From the IMG/VR virus record IMGVR_UViG_3300007512_001547, positions 62,001-126,000 of that record: 64,000 nt of DNA; one strand, 5' to 3'. Positions within the stretch are counted from its first letter, which is position 1, and each line of letters starts with the position of its first letter. The translations under genes were made by a program, and so were the position numbers. Positions 16,226 through 25,316 of this stretch are shown here, one piece after another. The notes beneath the pieces are model-generated. The model made no database searches. It had not been told where the DNA came from and was given only the letters and a program-made list of their open reading frames with translations. The stretch comes from a virus.

Positions 16226-16503
16226 TGTATCGTTTACTCAAAGAATTTTGGGTAACAAGTTACAAACAAGATAAAATTGCTTTTTACCTAGAAGTATTTT
16301 CAGTCTCAGTTACGGTAGCAGGATCATATCTATTAACTTTTACCTCCCCAGGACCAGATATGCGTTTGATTTTTCCATTGTATCTTTTAGGTTCATCTAC
16401 TCTTGCATATGCATCATGGCGTAGAAGGATAATTTGGACTTGCGTTTTGGCATCATGGTTTACTATAATGAATGTAATAGGAAATTTTAGAGTATTTTTA
16501 TGA
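16225..16503 (+). CDS. Small multi-span membrane protein
   Basis: A 92-aa protein with GTG start overlapping the previous stop (TAGTG). Three hydrophobic segments lie near residues 20-40, 45-63 and 68-90, joined by short loops with a basic RRR at about 66-68. From memory, a protein like this precedes gp43 in marine T4-like phages, but I know of no function. The orientation of the basic loops suggests the N-terminus is cytoplasmic. Confidence 0.7.
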   Translation: MYRLLKEFWVTSYKQDKIAFYLEVFSVSVTVAGSYLLTFTSPGPDMRLIFPLYLLGSSTLAYASWRRRIIWTCVLASWFTIMNVIGNFRVFL

Positions 16504-16736
16504 GAACAAAAACAAAATATATTCACGTTAATCAACACAAAATTCGTTCAAATAAAAAACATGGCTTAAATGATCCAGTTATCACAATTAAACAAGGTTC
16601 TAAAAATACTTACTGTCACGAGGTTGCAATATTAGGACCAAGCCAAGTATTATATGGAGGTAATAATAAACCTTTACTTCCTTGTGGTGCTAGAGTTGTT
16701 ATTAAAACAGAAAGTGATGTTGAAATTATTAAATGA
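16500..16736 (+). CDS. Small conserved protein upstream of DNA polymerase
   Basis: A 78-aa basic protein starting MRTKTKYIHVNQHKIRSNKKHG, with a beta-rich C-terminal half that includes the Cys-Gly pair in PCGARVVIKTESDVEI. It overlaps both neighbours by 4 nt (ATGA type), so it is translated with the polymerase. I recall similar small proteins just before gp43 in marine T4-like phages. It could bind the polymerase transcript or the polymerase; this is inference from position only. Confidence 0.68.
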   Translation: MRTKTKYIHVNQHKIRSNKKHGLNDPVITIKQGSKNTYCHEVAILGPSQVLYGGNNKPLLPCGARVVIKTESDVEIIK

Positions 16737-19396
16737 GTTACATAGACGCTCTATATAAAAAAGACGAAGACAAAATTTACGTAGTAGAACGTGATTCTAA
16801 AAAAGGTCGTGTATTTGTAGATTATGATGCTAGGTATGTATTCTATTATCCAGACACAAGAGGCAAACATAAATCCATGACTGGTGAAACATTACAAAAA
16901 GTACAATGTCGTACATCAAAAGAATTCATTAAAGAGCAACGAATAAGGTCTAATAAAACTCTTTATGAACAAGATATCAATCCAGTGTTTAGATGCCTTG
17001 AGGAAAATTATTTAGGTAAAGAAACACCCAAGTTAAACGTACTGTTCTTTGATATCGAAGTGGACTTTGATCCTGAAAAGGGTTATGCCACAACTGATGA
17101 TCCGTTCATGCCCATAACTGCCATAAGTTGTTATATGGAATGGACGGATCAATTAGTTACCCTTGCAATTCCACCAAAAACAATTACAATGCAAGAAGCA
17201 AAAGTACTCACAGAGAGATTTCCTAATACAATGTTATTCGAAAAAGAAAAAGATATGCTTGATGCATTTTTACAATTAGTTGAAGATGCAGATATTTTAT
17301 CAGGTTGGAACTCAGAAGGATATGACATTCCATACACAGTAGGACGAATACAAAAAGTTTTAAGCAGTGATGATACAAGACGTTTATGTTTTTGGGGAGA
17401 AAAACCTAAAAAAAGAGTATTTGAAAAATACGGTAGAGAACATTTAAGTTATGATTTAATTGGCAGAGTACATTTAGATTTATTAGAGTTATATAGAAAA
17501 TACACATATGAAGAACGTCATAGTTTTAGATTAGATGCAATAGGTGAACATGAATTAGGAGAAAAGAAAACTATATATGAAGGATCGTTAGATTCACTTT
17601 ATAAAAATGACTTTGGTTTGTTTATAGAATATAACAGACAAGACACACACTTACTTGCAAAATTAGAAAAGAAATTAAAATTTATAGATTTGGCAAACGA
17701 AATAGCACACCAAAATACTGTATTGCTACAAACTACAATGGGTGCAGTTGCAGTTACAGAACAAGCAATCGTTAACGAAGCACATAGACGTGGCATGATT
17801 GTACCAGGTAGAAAATACAGAGAAAAAGACGCTGAACCAATTACGGCGGCAGGTGCTTATGTGGCAACTCCAAAAAAAGGTATACATGACTGGATAGGAT
17901 CTATTGATATTAACTCACTATATCCATCTGTTATTAGAGCATTGAACATGGGTCCAGAAACTATTGTAGGACAAATAAGACCAGTAATAACATCAGCAGA
18001 AATAAACAGAGCAAAATTACAAAAAAAATCATTTGCGGCGGCTTGGGATAATCAATTTGGCAGTTGGGAATATCAAGCAGTAATGAACAAAGATAAAGGT
18101 ACAGAAATAGTTATAGATTGGGCTGACGGTACTAGTATTAGAATGTCAGCGGCACAACTGTATGATTTAGTATTTGAAAGTAACAACAAATGGATGTTAA
18201 GTGCCAATGGCACAATATTCACATATGAATTTGAAGCAATTATTCCAGGACTACTTAAACGTTGGTATGCTGAACGAAAAGAAATGCAACGTAAAATGCA
18301 ACAGTCTGGAAGTAACGAAATTGAAAGAGCATATTGGGATAAAAGACAATTAGTTAAAAAAATTAATTTAAATAGTTTATATGGAGCACTTTTAAATCCT
18401 GGTTGTAGATTTTTTGATATACGTATAGGACAATCAGTAACATTAACAGGCAGATGCATTACAAAACACATGGCGGCAAAAGTAAATGATATTATTGCAG
18501 GCAAATATAATCATACTGGCGAATCTATAATTTATGGAGATACAGATTCAGTTTATTTTACAGCACATAAAACTTTACAAAATGATATTAACGCAGGTAA
18601 AATTGCTTGGAATAAAGAATCAGTAATTGCATTATATGATAAAATTGCAGAGGAAATGAATACATCTTTTACAGGATTCATGACTAACGCATTTCATTGT
18701 CCACATACACGTGGTTCTGTTATTAGAGCAGGTAGAGAACTTGTAGCAATTAAAGGATTATTCATTACAAAGAAAAGATATGCAGTATTATATTACGACA
18801 TTGAAGGTGAACGTACAGATAACGCAGGTAAAGAAGGCAAAATGAAAGCTATGGGATTAGATTTAAAAAGATCTGATACTCCAATATTTGTACAAGATTT
18901 TTTAAGTGATATATTATATATGGTATTAACAGGTAAAACAGAAAAACAAGTATTAAACAGGATTGGCGAATTTAGATCAGAATTTAAAGCAAGACCTGGT
19001 TGGGAAAAAGGATCTCCAAAAAGAGCAAATAATGTTACAAAATATACCGACGAAGAAAAGAAAAAAGGCAAAGCAAATATGCCAGGACACGTAAGAGCAA
19101 GTATGAACTGGAACAACTGTAAACAAATGTATGGTGACAAGTATTCTTTACCTATATTAGATGGTGCAAAAGTTATTGTATGTAAACTTAAAAACAATCC
19201 ATTAAACTATACAAGTATTGCATATCCTACAGATGAATTACGTATTCCAGAATGGTTTAAAGAACTACCTTTTGATTCTGAAGCTATGGAACAAACAATA
19301 TTAAATCAAAAGATAGACAACCTAATAGGTGTATTAAATTGGGACGTACAAAGTACTGAAACCAGTAATACATTCAACAAACTGTTTGAATTCTAA
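16733..19396 (+). CDS. 43: DNA polymerase, family B, T4 gp43 type
   Basis: An 887-aa replicative polymerase, close to the 898 aa of T4 gp43. The 3'-5' exonuclease domain begins with FFDIEVDFD (Asp107, Glu109). Polymerase motif A is DINSLYPS starting at Asp392, motif B is KINLNSLYGALLNPG, and motif C is YGDTDS with Asp603 and Asp605. All catalytic residues are present, with no intein or split. The C-terminus (NTFNKLFEF) should carry the clamp-binding tail. It overlaps the preceding small gene by 4 nt; gp45 lies one gene downstream. The clamp-loader genes and regA, which sit between 43 and 45 in T4, are not found between them here. Confidence 0.97.
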   Translation: MSYIDALYKKDEDKIYVVERDSKKGRVFVDYDARYVFYYPDTRGKHKSMTGETLQKVQCRTSKEFIKEQRIRSNKTLYEQDINPVFRCLEENYLGKETPKLNVLFFDIEVDFDPEKGYATTDDPFMPITAISCYMEWTDQLVTLAIPPKTITMQEAKVLTERFPNTMLFEKEKDMLDAFLQLVEDADILSGWNSEGYDIPYTVGRIQKVLSSDDTRRLCFWGEKPKKRVFEKYGREHLSYDLIGRVHLDLLELYRKYTYEERHSFRLDAIGEHELGEKKTIYEGSLDSLYKNDFGLFIEYNRQDTHLLAKLEKKLKFIDLANEIAHQNTVLLQTTMGAVAVTEQAIVNEAHRRGMIVPGRKYREKDAEPITAAGAYVATPKKGIHDWIGSIDINSLYPSVIRALNMGPETIVGQIRPVITSAEINRAKLQKKSFAAAWDNQFGSWEYQAVMNKDKGTEIVIDWADGTSIRMSAAQLYDLVFESNNKWMLSANGTIFTYEFEAIIPGLLKRWYAERKEMQRKMQQSGSNEIERAYWDKRQLVKKINLNSLYGALLNPGCRFFDIRIGQSVTLTGRCITKHMAAKVNDIIAGKYNHTGESIIYGDTDSVYFTAHKTLQNDINAGKIAWNKESVIALYDKIAEEMNTSFTGFMTNAFHCPHTRGSVIRAGRELVAIKGLFITKKRYAVLYYDIEGERTDNAGKEGKMKAMGLDLKRSDTPIFVQDFLSDILYMVLTGKTEKQVLNRIGEFRSEFKARPGWEKGSPKRANNVTKYTDEEKKKGKANMPGHVRASMNWNNCKQMYGDKYSLPILDGAKVIVCKLKNNPLNYTSIAYPTDELRIPEWFKELPFDSEAMEQTILNQKIDNLIGVLNWDVQSTETSNTFNKLFEF

Positions 19397-19399
19397 ATA
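19394..19399 (+). promoter_or_regulatory. T4-type late promoter
   Basis: TAAATA overlapping the polymerase stop codon, 5 nt before the ATG at 19405. Confidence 0.55.
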
Positions 19400-19404
19400 G
19401 TATT

Positions 19405-20202
19405 ATGCTGAGTATAGAAGAAATAAAACTGTTAATTGAAAAACTTGAAAAAGTAAAAAAAGAAGATTTACAAAAATTAATTGATTCTAATTTAAAAATT
19501 CTAAAAAATTTAGCAATAGCTATAGATGCTAATAATAACGAAGAAATTAACAGATTAGATAAGACTGTAGAATGGTATAGACTTGATCTGGAACAGAAAA
19601 TAAAAAAGCCTGTTGTTGACCTGATGTTATATAGAACAATACAAACAAAAATATTTCAATTTGCTAAAACCAATATTTACAATAGTTTAGAAATAGGCCC
19701 AGGTACAGGAATGTTTTCCAAAGAATTTAGATCATGGAGGAACAATTTCTTTTTAGAAACAATACCAGAACTAGAACTAAAAATTAGAAGAAGATTTAAA
19801 CCTCCACATCAAAAATATTTAAAATTTTATACAACACGCAGAACAGAATGTTCAAATATTCCACAAGGTTCATGCAACTTTGTGTTTAGTTGGGATACCT
19901 TTGTATTTTTTACACAAAATCATATACAACAATATCTACATGACATTAAAAGAGTGTTAATACCGGGTGGTTATGTGTTTATACAATATGCTGATTGCCA
20001 TTATGATTATGACTTACATCTAGCAAAACGTGGTTATTGGAATTATAATACCAAAACTGCAATGGAAAAAATTATTAAAGAAGAAGGTTATGAAATTATA
20101 GAAATGTTACAATTTAAACCAGGTGCCAATTATGCCATATTTAAAAAACCTGGTAAACAAAATCCTGCTATATATAAAATTTCTGAAATGACACTTGATT
20201 AA
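19405..20202 (+). CDS. Class I SAM-dependent methyltransferase
   Basis: A 265-aa protein. A helical, charged N-terminal region (about 1-85) precedes a methyltransferase fold with glycine loop LEIGPGTGMF (residues 95-104), a strand with TIPELE, then SNIPQGSCNFVFSWDTFVFF (motif IV position, D around 174) and IKRVLIPGGYVFIQY, the standard strand 5 of small-molecule/sugar methyltransferases. Substrate unknown; its place between polymerase and clamp suggests insertion as an accessory gene, and it has its own late-type promoter, unlike its replication neighbours. Confidence 0.8.
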   Translation: MLSIEEIKLLIEKLEKVKKEDLQKLIDSNLKILKNLAIAIDANNNEEINRLDKTVEWYRLDLEQKIKKPVVDLMLYRTIQTKIFQFAKTNIYNSLEIGPGTGMFSKEFRSWRNNFFLETIPELELKIRRRFKPPHQKYLKFYTTRRTECSNIPQGSCNFVFSWDTFVFFTQNHIQQYLHDIKRVLIPGGYVFIQYADCHYDYDLHLAKRGYWNYNTKTAMEKIIKEEGYEIIEMLQFKPGANYAIFKKPGKQNPAIYKISEMTLD

Positions 20203-20223
20203 TATATGAATAACCTATATAAT
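20195..20223 (+). promoter_or_regulatory. Sigma70-type promoter for the clamp gene, apparently leaderless
   Basis: TTGATT at 20195-20200, 17-nt spacer, TATAAT at 20218-20223, then 8 nt to the ATG at 20232. No Shine-Dalgarno in the 8 nt. Confidence 0.65.
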
Positions 20224-20231
20224 AAAGCACT

Positions 20232-20969
20232 ATGATAGATATCTTGAAAGACATTGTCAAGCATACGCATGGCTTGGGATTTTTAGATCTTGTTAAAATT
20301 ACTGGAGACAGTAACGAGACTGTCATTGATTCAATGGCAGAAGACAGATCAGTTATCTTGCAAGGATCTTTTCACAAACCACAATCAGAAATGGTTGGTA
20401 CTTTTGGTATGCCACAGTTAGGCAAACTAGATATTCACTTGAAGTGCCCAGAATATAAAGAAAAAGCAAAAATAACTGTACTCAAAGGAACTAGGAATGG
20501 CGCTGAAGTGCCAACAGGTATTCATTTTGAAAATGAAAAAGGTGACTTTAAGAACGATTACAGATTTATGAATGCTGAAATTATCAACGAGAAACTTAAA
20601 ACAGTTAAATTTAAAGGTGTTAAGTGGGACGTTGAAATTGAACCAAGTGTGGCAAGTGTACAAAGATTTAACTTTCAGTCAGTAGCAAATACAGAACACA
20701 ATTCTTTTGTTGTTAGAACAGAGAATGGTAACCTGGTATTCACATTTGGTGATCAAGCATCACACGGTGGAGAATTTGTTTTTGCAAACGGAATGAATGG
20801 AACTCTAAACAAAGGATGGAGTTGGCCTGTAGCACAGGTATTGCAAATACTGAAACTCTCTGATTCGGCAAAAGTTATGTTGCATTTTTCTAACGAAGGT
20901 GCAATGATGATTTCTGTTGATTCAGGACTTGGCAAGTATCAATATATTATTCCAGCTCAGGCGCAATAA
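20232..20969 (+). CDS. 45: Sliding clamp, T4 gp45 type
   Basis: A 245-aa protein, close to the 228 aa of T4 gp45. It lacks catalytic motifs but has the all-beta layout of the trimeric clamp (conserved start DILKDIVKHTHGLGFLDLVKI, middle IINEKLKTVKFKGVKWDVEIEPS, end SNEGAMMISVDSGLGKYQYIIPA). The clamp tethers the polymerase and, in T4, also activates late transcription. Its stop overlaps the start of the transglycosylase gene (TAATG), so clamp and DNA-modification enzyme would be coexpressed. Confidence 0.85.
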   Translation: MIDILKDIVKHTHGLGFLDLVKITGDSNETVIDSMAEDRSVILQGSFHKPQSEMVGTFGMPQLGKLDIHLKCPEYKEKAKITVLKGTRNGAEVPTGIHFENEKGDFKNDYRFMNAEIINEKLKTVKFKGVKWDVEIEPSVASVQRFNFQSVANTEHNSFVVRTENGNLVFTFGDQASHGGEFVFANGMNGTLNKGWSWPVAQVLQILKLSDSAKVMLHFSNEGAMMISVDSGLGKYQYIIPAQAQ

Positions 20970-22420
20970 TGACAGAAAATAAAAGGCAAGAACATTTAGG
21001 AGATTTTAATCGAAATTTTGCAGTGTTCTTGCCTGCTATTTCCAATTTTTTTAATACATTCATTTCCAGACAAAGAGTTACTAAAGGTACTCATATTCCA
21101 ACAGAAAGAATTCCAAAAGGTTTAGACAGAGGAGTTGAAGGTTTAAACTTTATTAATCCAGACGAAGGTTACTTTACATATCCAACTGCATTATATTCAG
21201 CAGGACACGCTTGTTTAGATATGGATAAAGTTACAGACAGAGATTCTATGTGTGTTAATAGAGATCGAAAATTTAGTACAATAGTAGGCGACTCTGGTGG
21301 ATATCAGATAGCAAAAGGTGTTATACAATTTGATTGGAAAGATTTTGAAGGTAACAAAGCAAATAAAGTTAGATCTAACATATTAAATTGGTTAGAACTT
21401 ATTGCAGACTGGTCAATGACATTAGATGTACCTACATGGGCGGCAGATGATTTAAACAGAGGCAAATCAGGATTAAACAGTTTCCAAGATTGTTTAGATG
21501 CTACAAAATTTAATAATGATTATTTCCAAAAAAATAGATTAGGACAAACAAAATTTTTAAATGTACTACAAGGTGATGATTGGGAGACTGGAACAATTTG
21601 GTATGATCAAATGAAAAAATACGAGTTTGAAGGTTGGGCATTTGGTGGTATTAATATGTGTGATATGGAAATACTACTTAAAAGACTAATTGTAATGAGA
21701 GATGAAAAGCAATTAGATGGCAAAGATTGGATTCACGTATTAGGAACATCACAATTAGATTGGGCTTGTTTCTTAACTGCAATACAAAGACAACTAAGAA
21801 AACATATCAATCCAAACGTTACAATAAGTTTTGATTCAGCATCTGCATTTTTATCAACTGCAAACGGTTTAGTTTATACACAAAATACATTTACTCCAAG
21901 TAGATTCTCATTTATTATGGATAAAGCACCAGATGACAAAAAAATGAAAGGTTCAGATATACCTTTTCCATTCCACAGTCAAATTGGAGATAGATTAACA
22001 ATGGGAGATGTTTGTTGGTATGGCGAAGGCGACCTAAATAAAAACAACAAAGAAGGTGCAACTTCTTGGGATAGTTTTAGTTATTGTTTAATGATGTCTC
22101 ACAATGTTTACAATCAAATCAAAGCAGTACAAGTAGCAAATGATTTAAACGATATTGAAAGTATAAAATATAAACCACAAGTAGGGCATTGGCGAAAAAC
22201 AAAAGGATCAGATACAACCGATGAAATGAGTAATTTTGTTCCAAGAAATATATTATATTTCAATACACTTGTAGAAGAAGTATTCACATCAGAGAATCCC
22301 ATGGAAGTTATCAATAATGCTAGACCATTTTTAGCAGATATAAGAGGAACACGTTGGGCAAGACATACAGGTGGTGGTAAAGGTAAAAACAACTTTAGTT
22401 CATTATTTGAAGGAGGATAA
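20969..22420 (+). CDS. dpdA: TGT-family transglycosylase, DpdA-like (7-deazaguanine in DNA)
   Basis: A 483-aa protein with the tRNA-guanine transglycosylase/DpdA signature in order: GDSGGYQ (Asp108), LDVP (Asp153), NVLQGD (residues 198-203), FGGI (225-228), HVLGTS (256-261) and FDSAS (Asp289, candidate nucleophile). The C-terminal zinc cysteines of bacterial TGT are not evident. DpdA enzymes exchange guanine in DNA for preQ0 or a derivative. The FolE, QueD-like and QueE genes in this window support DNA modification rather than tRNA queuosine. It overlaps the sliding clamp gene, which fits action on newly replicated DNA. The exact base product cannot be told. Confidence 0.8.
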   Translation: MTENKRQEHLGDFNRNFAVFLPAISNFFNTFISRQRVTKGTHIPTERIPKGLDRGVEGLNFINPDEGYFTYPTALYSAGHACLDMDKVTDRDSMCVNRDRKFSTIVGDSGGYQIAKGVIQFDWKDFEGNKANKVRSNILNWLELIADWSMTLDVPTWAADDLNRGKSGLNSFQDCLDATKFNNDYFQKNRLGQTKFLNVLQGDDWETGTIWYDQMKKYEFEGWAFGGINMCDMEILLKRLIVMRDEKQLDGKDWIHVLGTSQLDWACFLTAIQRQLRKHINPNVTISFDSASAFLSTANGLVYTQNTFTPSRFSFIMDKAPDDKKMKGSDIPFPFHSQIGDRLTMGDVCWYGEGDLNKNNKEGATSWDSFSYCLMMSHNVYNQIKAVQVANDLNDIESIKYKPQVGHWRKTKGSDTTDEMSNFVPRNILYFNTLVEEVFTSENPMEVINNARPFLADIRGTRWARHTGGGKGKNNFSSLFEGG

Positions 22421-23592
22421 TGCAAGATAATTTTTGCGTAATGCCGTTTGTACACGCATTTGTTACACCTAACATCATAAGTCCTTGTTGTGCCTATACT
22501 ACACCACTCAAATTTAATTCAAAAAAACAATATTGGGCTTCTGAACAACTCAAAACAATTCAACAAAATATGTTGAGCAACACACGTGACGCAGGTTGCA
22601 GAGTTTGTTGGAAAAAAGAAGACAGAGGGTATAGCAGTTTAAGACAACATAGTAATCAAATTTACAAAGAACACATAGACTCAATTAAAAGCAACAGTAT
22701 TGATAAGCAACCATACTATCTTGATTTACGTTTAGGAAACTTATGTAACCTTAAATGTAGAATGTGTGTAAGTGAATGGAGCAGTCAAATTGCAGGAGAG
22801 ATATTAGATAATCCTAATGAAGACTGGATAGACACACCTAAACAAAAAATAATTGAATTGGACGACGACTCATGGAAACTATTAGATAATTGGATTCCGT
22901 TTGTAAGACGTGTGTTCATGACTGGCGGAGAACCAACAATTATAAAACGTAACTTAGATTATATTGATAAAATTGTAGAATCAGGATATAGTAAAAATGT
23001 TGAACTTATTTTTACAACAAACGCCACAAATATAAATCAAAAATTTATAGAAATTAGTAAGAAATTTAAGAGTGTTAGTTTTAATGTATCAATAGATGCA
23101 GTTGGTAATTTAGCAAATTATATTAGACATCCTAGTAATTGGAAAACTATTAAAAATAATTTACAAAACATTAATAAAAACGGTGTTGGAGTATCTTTTA
23201 ACACAACTATACAATGGTTAAACATGACAAGATTAAATGAGATATTTGATTACATTGAAAATTGCAATATTGATTTTGGTGGTATTTGGTTTCAATTGGT
23301 TACTGATCCATATTATCTTGATTCAATATATGCTCCAAATTTTATGAAAAAAAAATGTATTAACGATATAGAAGAATTTTTACATAGACCTTTTTTAAAT
23401 AATCCAAAATTTAATAACATTCTTTTTGGTGAATTAAAGCAAAGTCTAATACAAACAAAGAACTTTTTGAGTAAAAACTTTAACAATGTAAAATATACAG
23501 ATGAGTTTTTAAAAAGGATGGAAATACTTGATAGATTAAGAAACCAAAATCTATTTGAGGTATTACCAGAATTAAAACAGATAGGAGAATAA
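22420..23592 (+). CDS. Radical SAM protein with N-terminal SPASM/twitch-like module (copy 2)
   Basis: A 390-aa protein preceded by a strong Shine-Dalgarno (GGAGGATA). N-terminal cysteines at 6 (NFCVMPF), 23-24, 60 and 63 (CRVC); core CX3CX2C at 109/113/116 (LCNLKCRMC) and TGGEP after a FMTGG strand. The EWSSQIAGEI following the core, with W/S-S, is shared with copies 3-8. It overlaps the transglycosylase by one base, the closest link between a radical SAM copy and the deazaguanine genes, but it is not QueE (that is at 38510). Substrate unknown. Confidence 0.88.
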   Translation: MQDNFCVMPFVHAFVTPNIISPCCAYTTPLKFNSKKQYWASEQLKTIQQNMLSNTRDAGCRVCWKKEDRGYSSLRQHSNQIYKEHIDSIKSNSIDKQPYYLDLRLGNLCNLKCRMCVSEWSSQIAGEILDNPNEDWIDTPKQKIIELDDDSWKLLDNWIPFVRRVFMTGGEPTIIKRNLDYIDKIVESGYSKNVELIFTTNATNINQKFIEISKKFKSVSFNVSIDAVGNLANYIRHPSNWKTIKNNLQNINKNGVGVSFNTTIQWLNMTRLNEIFDYIENCNIDFGGIWFQLVTDPYYLDSIYAPNFMKKKCINDIEEFLHRPFLNNPKFNNILFGELKQSLIQTKNFLSKNFNNVKYTDEFLKRMEILDRLRNQNLFEVLPELKQIGE

Positions 23593-23593
23593 A

Positions 23594-23791
23594 ATGGCTG
23601 GTAAAAACAAAAAATTAAAAAAATTACAAGATCATCATGATTACCTAAATCGAAAGGTAGATGACCTTACCAAAGACAGAAAAAAAGATAGAAGTGATGA
23701 AAGCAAACAACTTTTAATGCGTTTGAAAAAAACCAAACTTGCGATAAAAGATGCAATCGCTAAAACCAAACAAACATTGACAAAATCTTAG
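23594..23791 (+). CDS. Small YdcH/DUF465-like protein
   Basis: A 65-aa lysine-rich helical protein: LKKLQDHHDYLNRKVDDLTKD then LLMRLKKTKLAIKDAIAK. This is the DUF465/YdcH pattern (two helices with L-x2-H near the start and L-K-x2-K-L-x-I-K-D near the end), widespread in alphaproteobacteria including SAR11. Function not known; a host origin is plausible. It begins one base after the radical SAM stop. Confidence 0.72.
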   Translation: MAGKNKKLKKLQDHHDYLNRKVDDLTKDRKKDRSDESKQLLMRLKKTKLAIKDAIAKTKQTLTKS

Positions 23792-23804
23792 GATATGCTA
23801 TAAT
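23777..23804 (+). promoter_or_regulatory. Sigma70-type promoter, apparently leaderless
   Basis: TTGACA at 23777-23782, 16-nt spacer, TATAAT at 23799-23804. The in-frame ATG at 23803 overlaps the -10 box and would be upstream of the transcript; the next ATG at 23812 lies 7 nt after it and is taken as the start. Confidence 0.72.
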
Positions 23805-23811
23805 GTTAACA

Positions 23812-24348
23812 ATGAAAAGAACTTATGCAACAGGTATAAAAAAAGATGTTACTGTGTTTTCTGGATTGGAAATTGAGCATACGCCTGCATATGGCTTACA
23901 AACACTATTCATTGCTCGTAATGATTTAACATTTGATCAAATACAAGAAATGGCTGTAATAACCAATGCTGAAGCAATTTATTATGGTGCAAATAGAAGT
24001 TATATGCACAATCAGTATATGCAAGTAGCACAAATTATGAAATTTTTAGAACACGGTTATTATGTAACTGTGGAATATCCTTTTGAATTACACCAAATGG
24101 TTGGACAAAAATTTGCATTAGTTTGGAAACATCCAAAATTTATTCCGTTCTGTTCAATTATAATGCCAGATTCAGAAGAAGACTCATCGCTATGTTTTAA
24201 AATTGACGATATTGATTTTAACAAAACTAATCCCGGTGTATGGACAATGAGTATGAAAGATTTTAAAGATAAAGCAGGATTTACTAAATGGGATCAATAT
24301 ATAAAAGATGAACCAATAGAAGAGAACAAAATATGGTCAATGAAGTAG
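23812..24348 (+). CDS. Conserved unknown protein beside the QueD-like gene
   Basis: A 178-aa soluble protein. Notable segments: DVTVFSGLEIEHTPAYGLQTLFIARN (about 11-36), EAIYYGANRSYMHNQYMQ (about 60-77) and FCSIIMPDSEEDSSLCFKIDDIDF. I believe similar proteins sit next to QueD-type genes in marine T4-like phages, which suggests a part in the deazaguanine pathway, but no catalytic motif can be named. Start chosen from the promoter position. It overlaps the next gene by 16 nt. Confidence 0.65.
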   Translation: MKRTYATGIKKDVTVFSGLEIEHTPAYGLQTLFIARNDLTFDQIQEMAVITNAEAIYYGANRSYMHNQYMQVAQIMKFLEHGYYVTVEYPFELHQMVGQKFALVWKHPKFIPFCSIIMPDSEEDSSLCFKIDDIDFNKTNPGVWTMSMKDFKDKAGFTKWDQYIKDEPIEENKIWSMK

Positions 24349-24770
24349 AAGAAAGAAGAGATCAAGCATTAACGGAAAACTTGAGTAAAGCAAGTAAAAT
24401 GATATGGGTTACTTTCCGTAAGGAAGGTATGCACAAATACCCAGCGGCATTAGAAGATCCAAAATTAAAAACAGGTGATGAATATGATGTATCGTTTTTA
24501 GGATACCCACATAGACATACGTTCCATTTTAAAGTTGCAATAGAAGTATTCCACGACGATAGAGATATTGAATTTATACAATTTCAAAGATGGATTTTAA
24601 GTTTATATAGTCAAGGTACATTACAAAACGACTTTAAAAGTTGTGAAATGATGTCAGATGATTTATACATTCAAATAACAAAAAAATATCCTGGCAGAAA
24701 AATTGAAATAGATGTTTCTGAAGATGGAGAAAACGGATCACACGCAGTATATGAAAGAAATAACGTTTAA
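24333..24770 (+). CDS. queD: QueD-like (6-carboxy-tetrahydropterin synthase-type) T-fold protein
   Basis: A 145-aa protein. His34 (MHKYPAA), His60 and His62 (PHRHTF) match the three zinc-binding histidines of 6-pyruvoyl-tetrahydropterin/QueD enzymes, spaced as in that family. DRDIEFIQFQRWI fits the following V-x-DF strand-helix, and SCEMMSDDLYIQI with IEIDVSEDGENGSHAVY fits the P-T-x-E helix and the final Glu strand. The canonical CxxxHGH is altered to PHRH and the active-site Cys has no clear equivalent, so it is a diverged T-fold member. QueD makes 6-carboxy-tetrahydropterin between FolE and QueE. Confidence 0.62.
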   Translation: MVNEVEERRDQALTENLSKASKMIWVTFRKEGMHKYPAALEDPKLKTGDEYDVSFLGYPHRHTFHFKVAIEVFHDDRDIEFIQFQRWILSLYSQGTLQNDFKSCEMMSDDLYIQITKKYPGRKIEIDVSEDGENGSHAVYERNNV

Positions 24771-25071
24771 AGAAAAAAGAGCAACAACAAGAATGGGTTA
24801 CCTACCAATTGGTGGAGGTGGACTTAATGCTTCATATACTTTTGTTGATGCAGTAGCAAATATATGCACTACCGCAGGTAATTTAGGTATGAAATATGGC
24901 AAAGATTTCATTTGGGCATATCACGGATATGACAATGAAGACGATGACTGTGTTACATTAATGGTGAAAGAAGACAAGTATGAAACTTTTTTACATTTAG
25001 CACTACAAAACTCACACAGAATTAAACACACCGTTAACGGCACAATCAAACTAACAAAGGAGAGAGCATGA
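24751..25071 (+). CDS. Small unknown protein
   Basis: A 106-aa protein with the start taken at the ATG at 24751 (MKEITFKEKRATTRMGYLP); the longer frame from 24712 lies wholly within the previous gene. It contains a Gly-rich turn (PIGGGGLNASYTF, about 22-34), which could bind a phosphate or simply be a loop, and a C-terminal beta-hairpin. It overlaps both neighbours, forming a coupled group with the QueD-like gene. No family recognised. Confidence 0.6.
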   Translation: MKEITFKEKRATTRMGYLPIGGGGLNASYTFVDAVANICTTAGNLGMKYGKDFIWAYHGYDNEDDDCVTLMVKEDKYETFLHLALQNSHRIKHTVNGTIKLTKERA

Positions 25072-25307
25072 CTAAACTATACGAAGTGAAGATAGAACTT
25101 ACTGAAAAAATTAAGACACACAAAACCGAGTACATAAAAGCAGAATCAAAACATGAAGCGATGGAGAAGGTCGAAGGATTCGTTACAGACCAATATGTCA
25201 AAGATAACGACTTCAACTACACTGACGCCAATGCCATCAGCGCCAAACCAATCAGTGAGAGGGACTTCTCAAATGACAGGATCGGACTGCCATCAGACAA
25301 CACATAA
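25068..25307 (+). CDS. Small charged protein, unknown
   Basis: A 79-aa protein overlapping the previous gene by 4 nt, alternating beta-like (YEVKIELTEKIKTHKTEYIKAE) and helical (KHEAMEKVEGFVTDQYV) segments, resembling a small alpha/beta unit. No motif or membrane segment. The codon choice here (more C and G at third positions, e.g. ACC, GCC, AGC) is higher in GC than its neighbours, a possible sign of a different origin. Confidence 0.62.
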   Translation: MTKLYEVKIELTEKIKTHKTEYIKAESKHEAMEKVEGFVTDQYVKDNDFNYTDANAISAKPISERDFSNDRIGLPSDNT

Positions 25308-25316
25308 GGAGGCAAG

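Noticed and set aside
23803-23811. ATG at 23803 as start of the gene at 23812
   Set aside because: It overlaps the TATAAT of the promoter, so it would not be in the mRNA.
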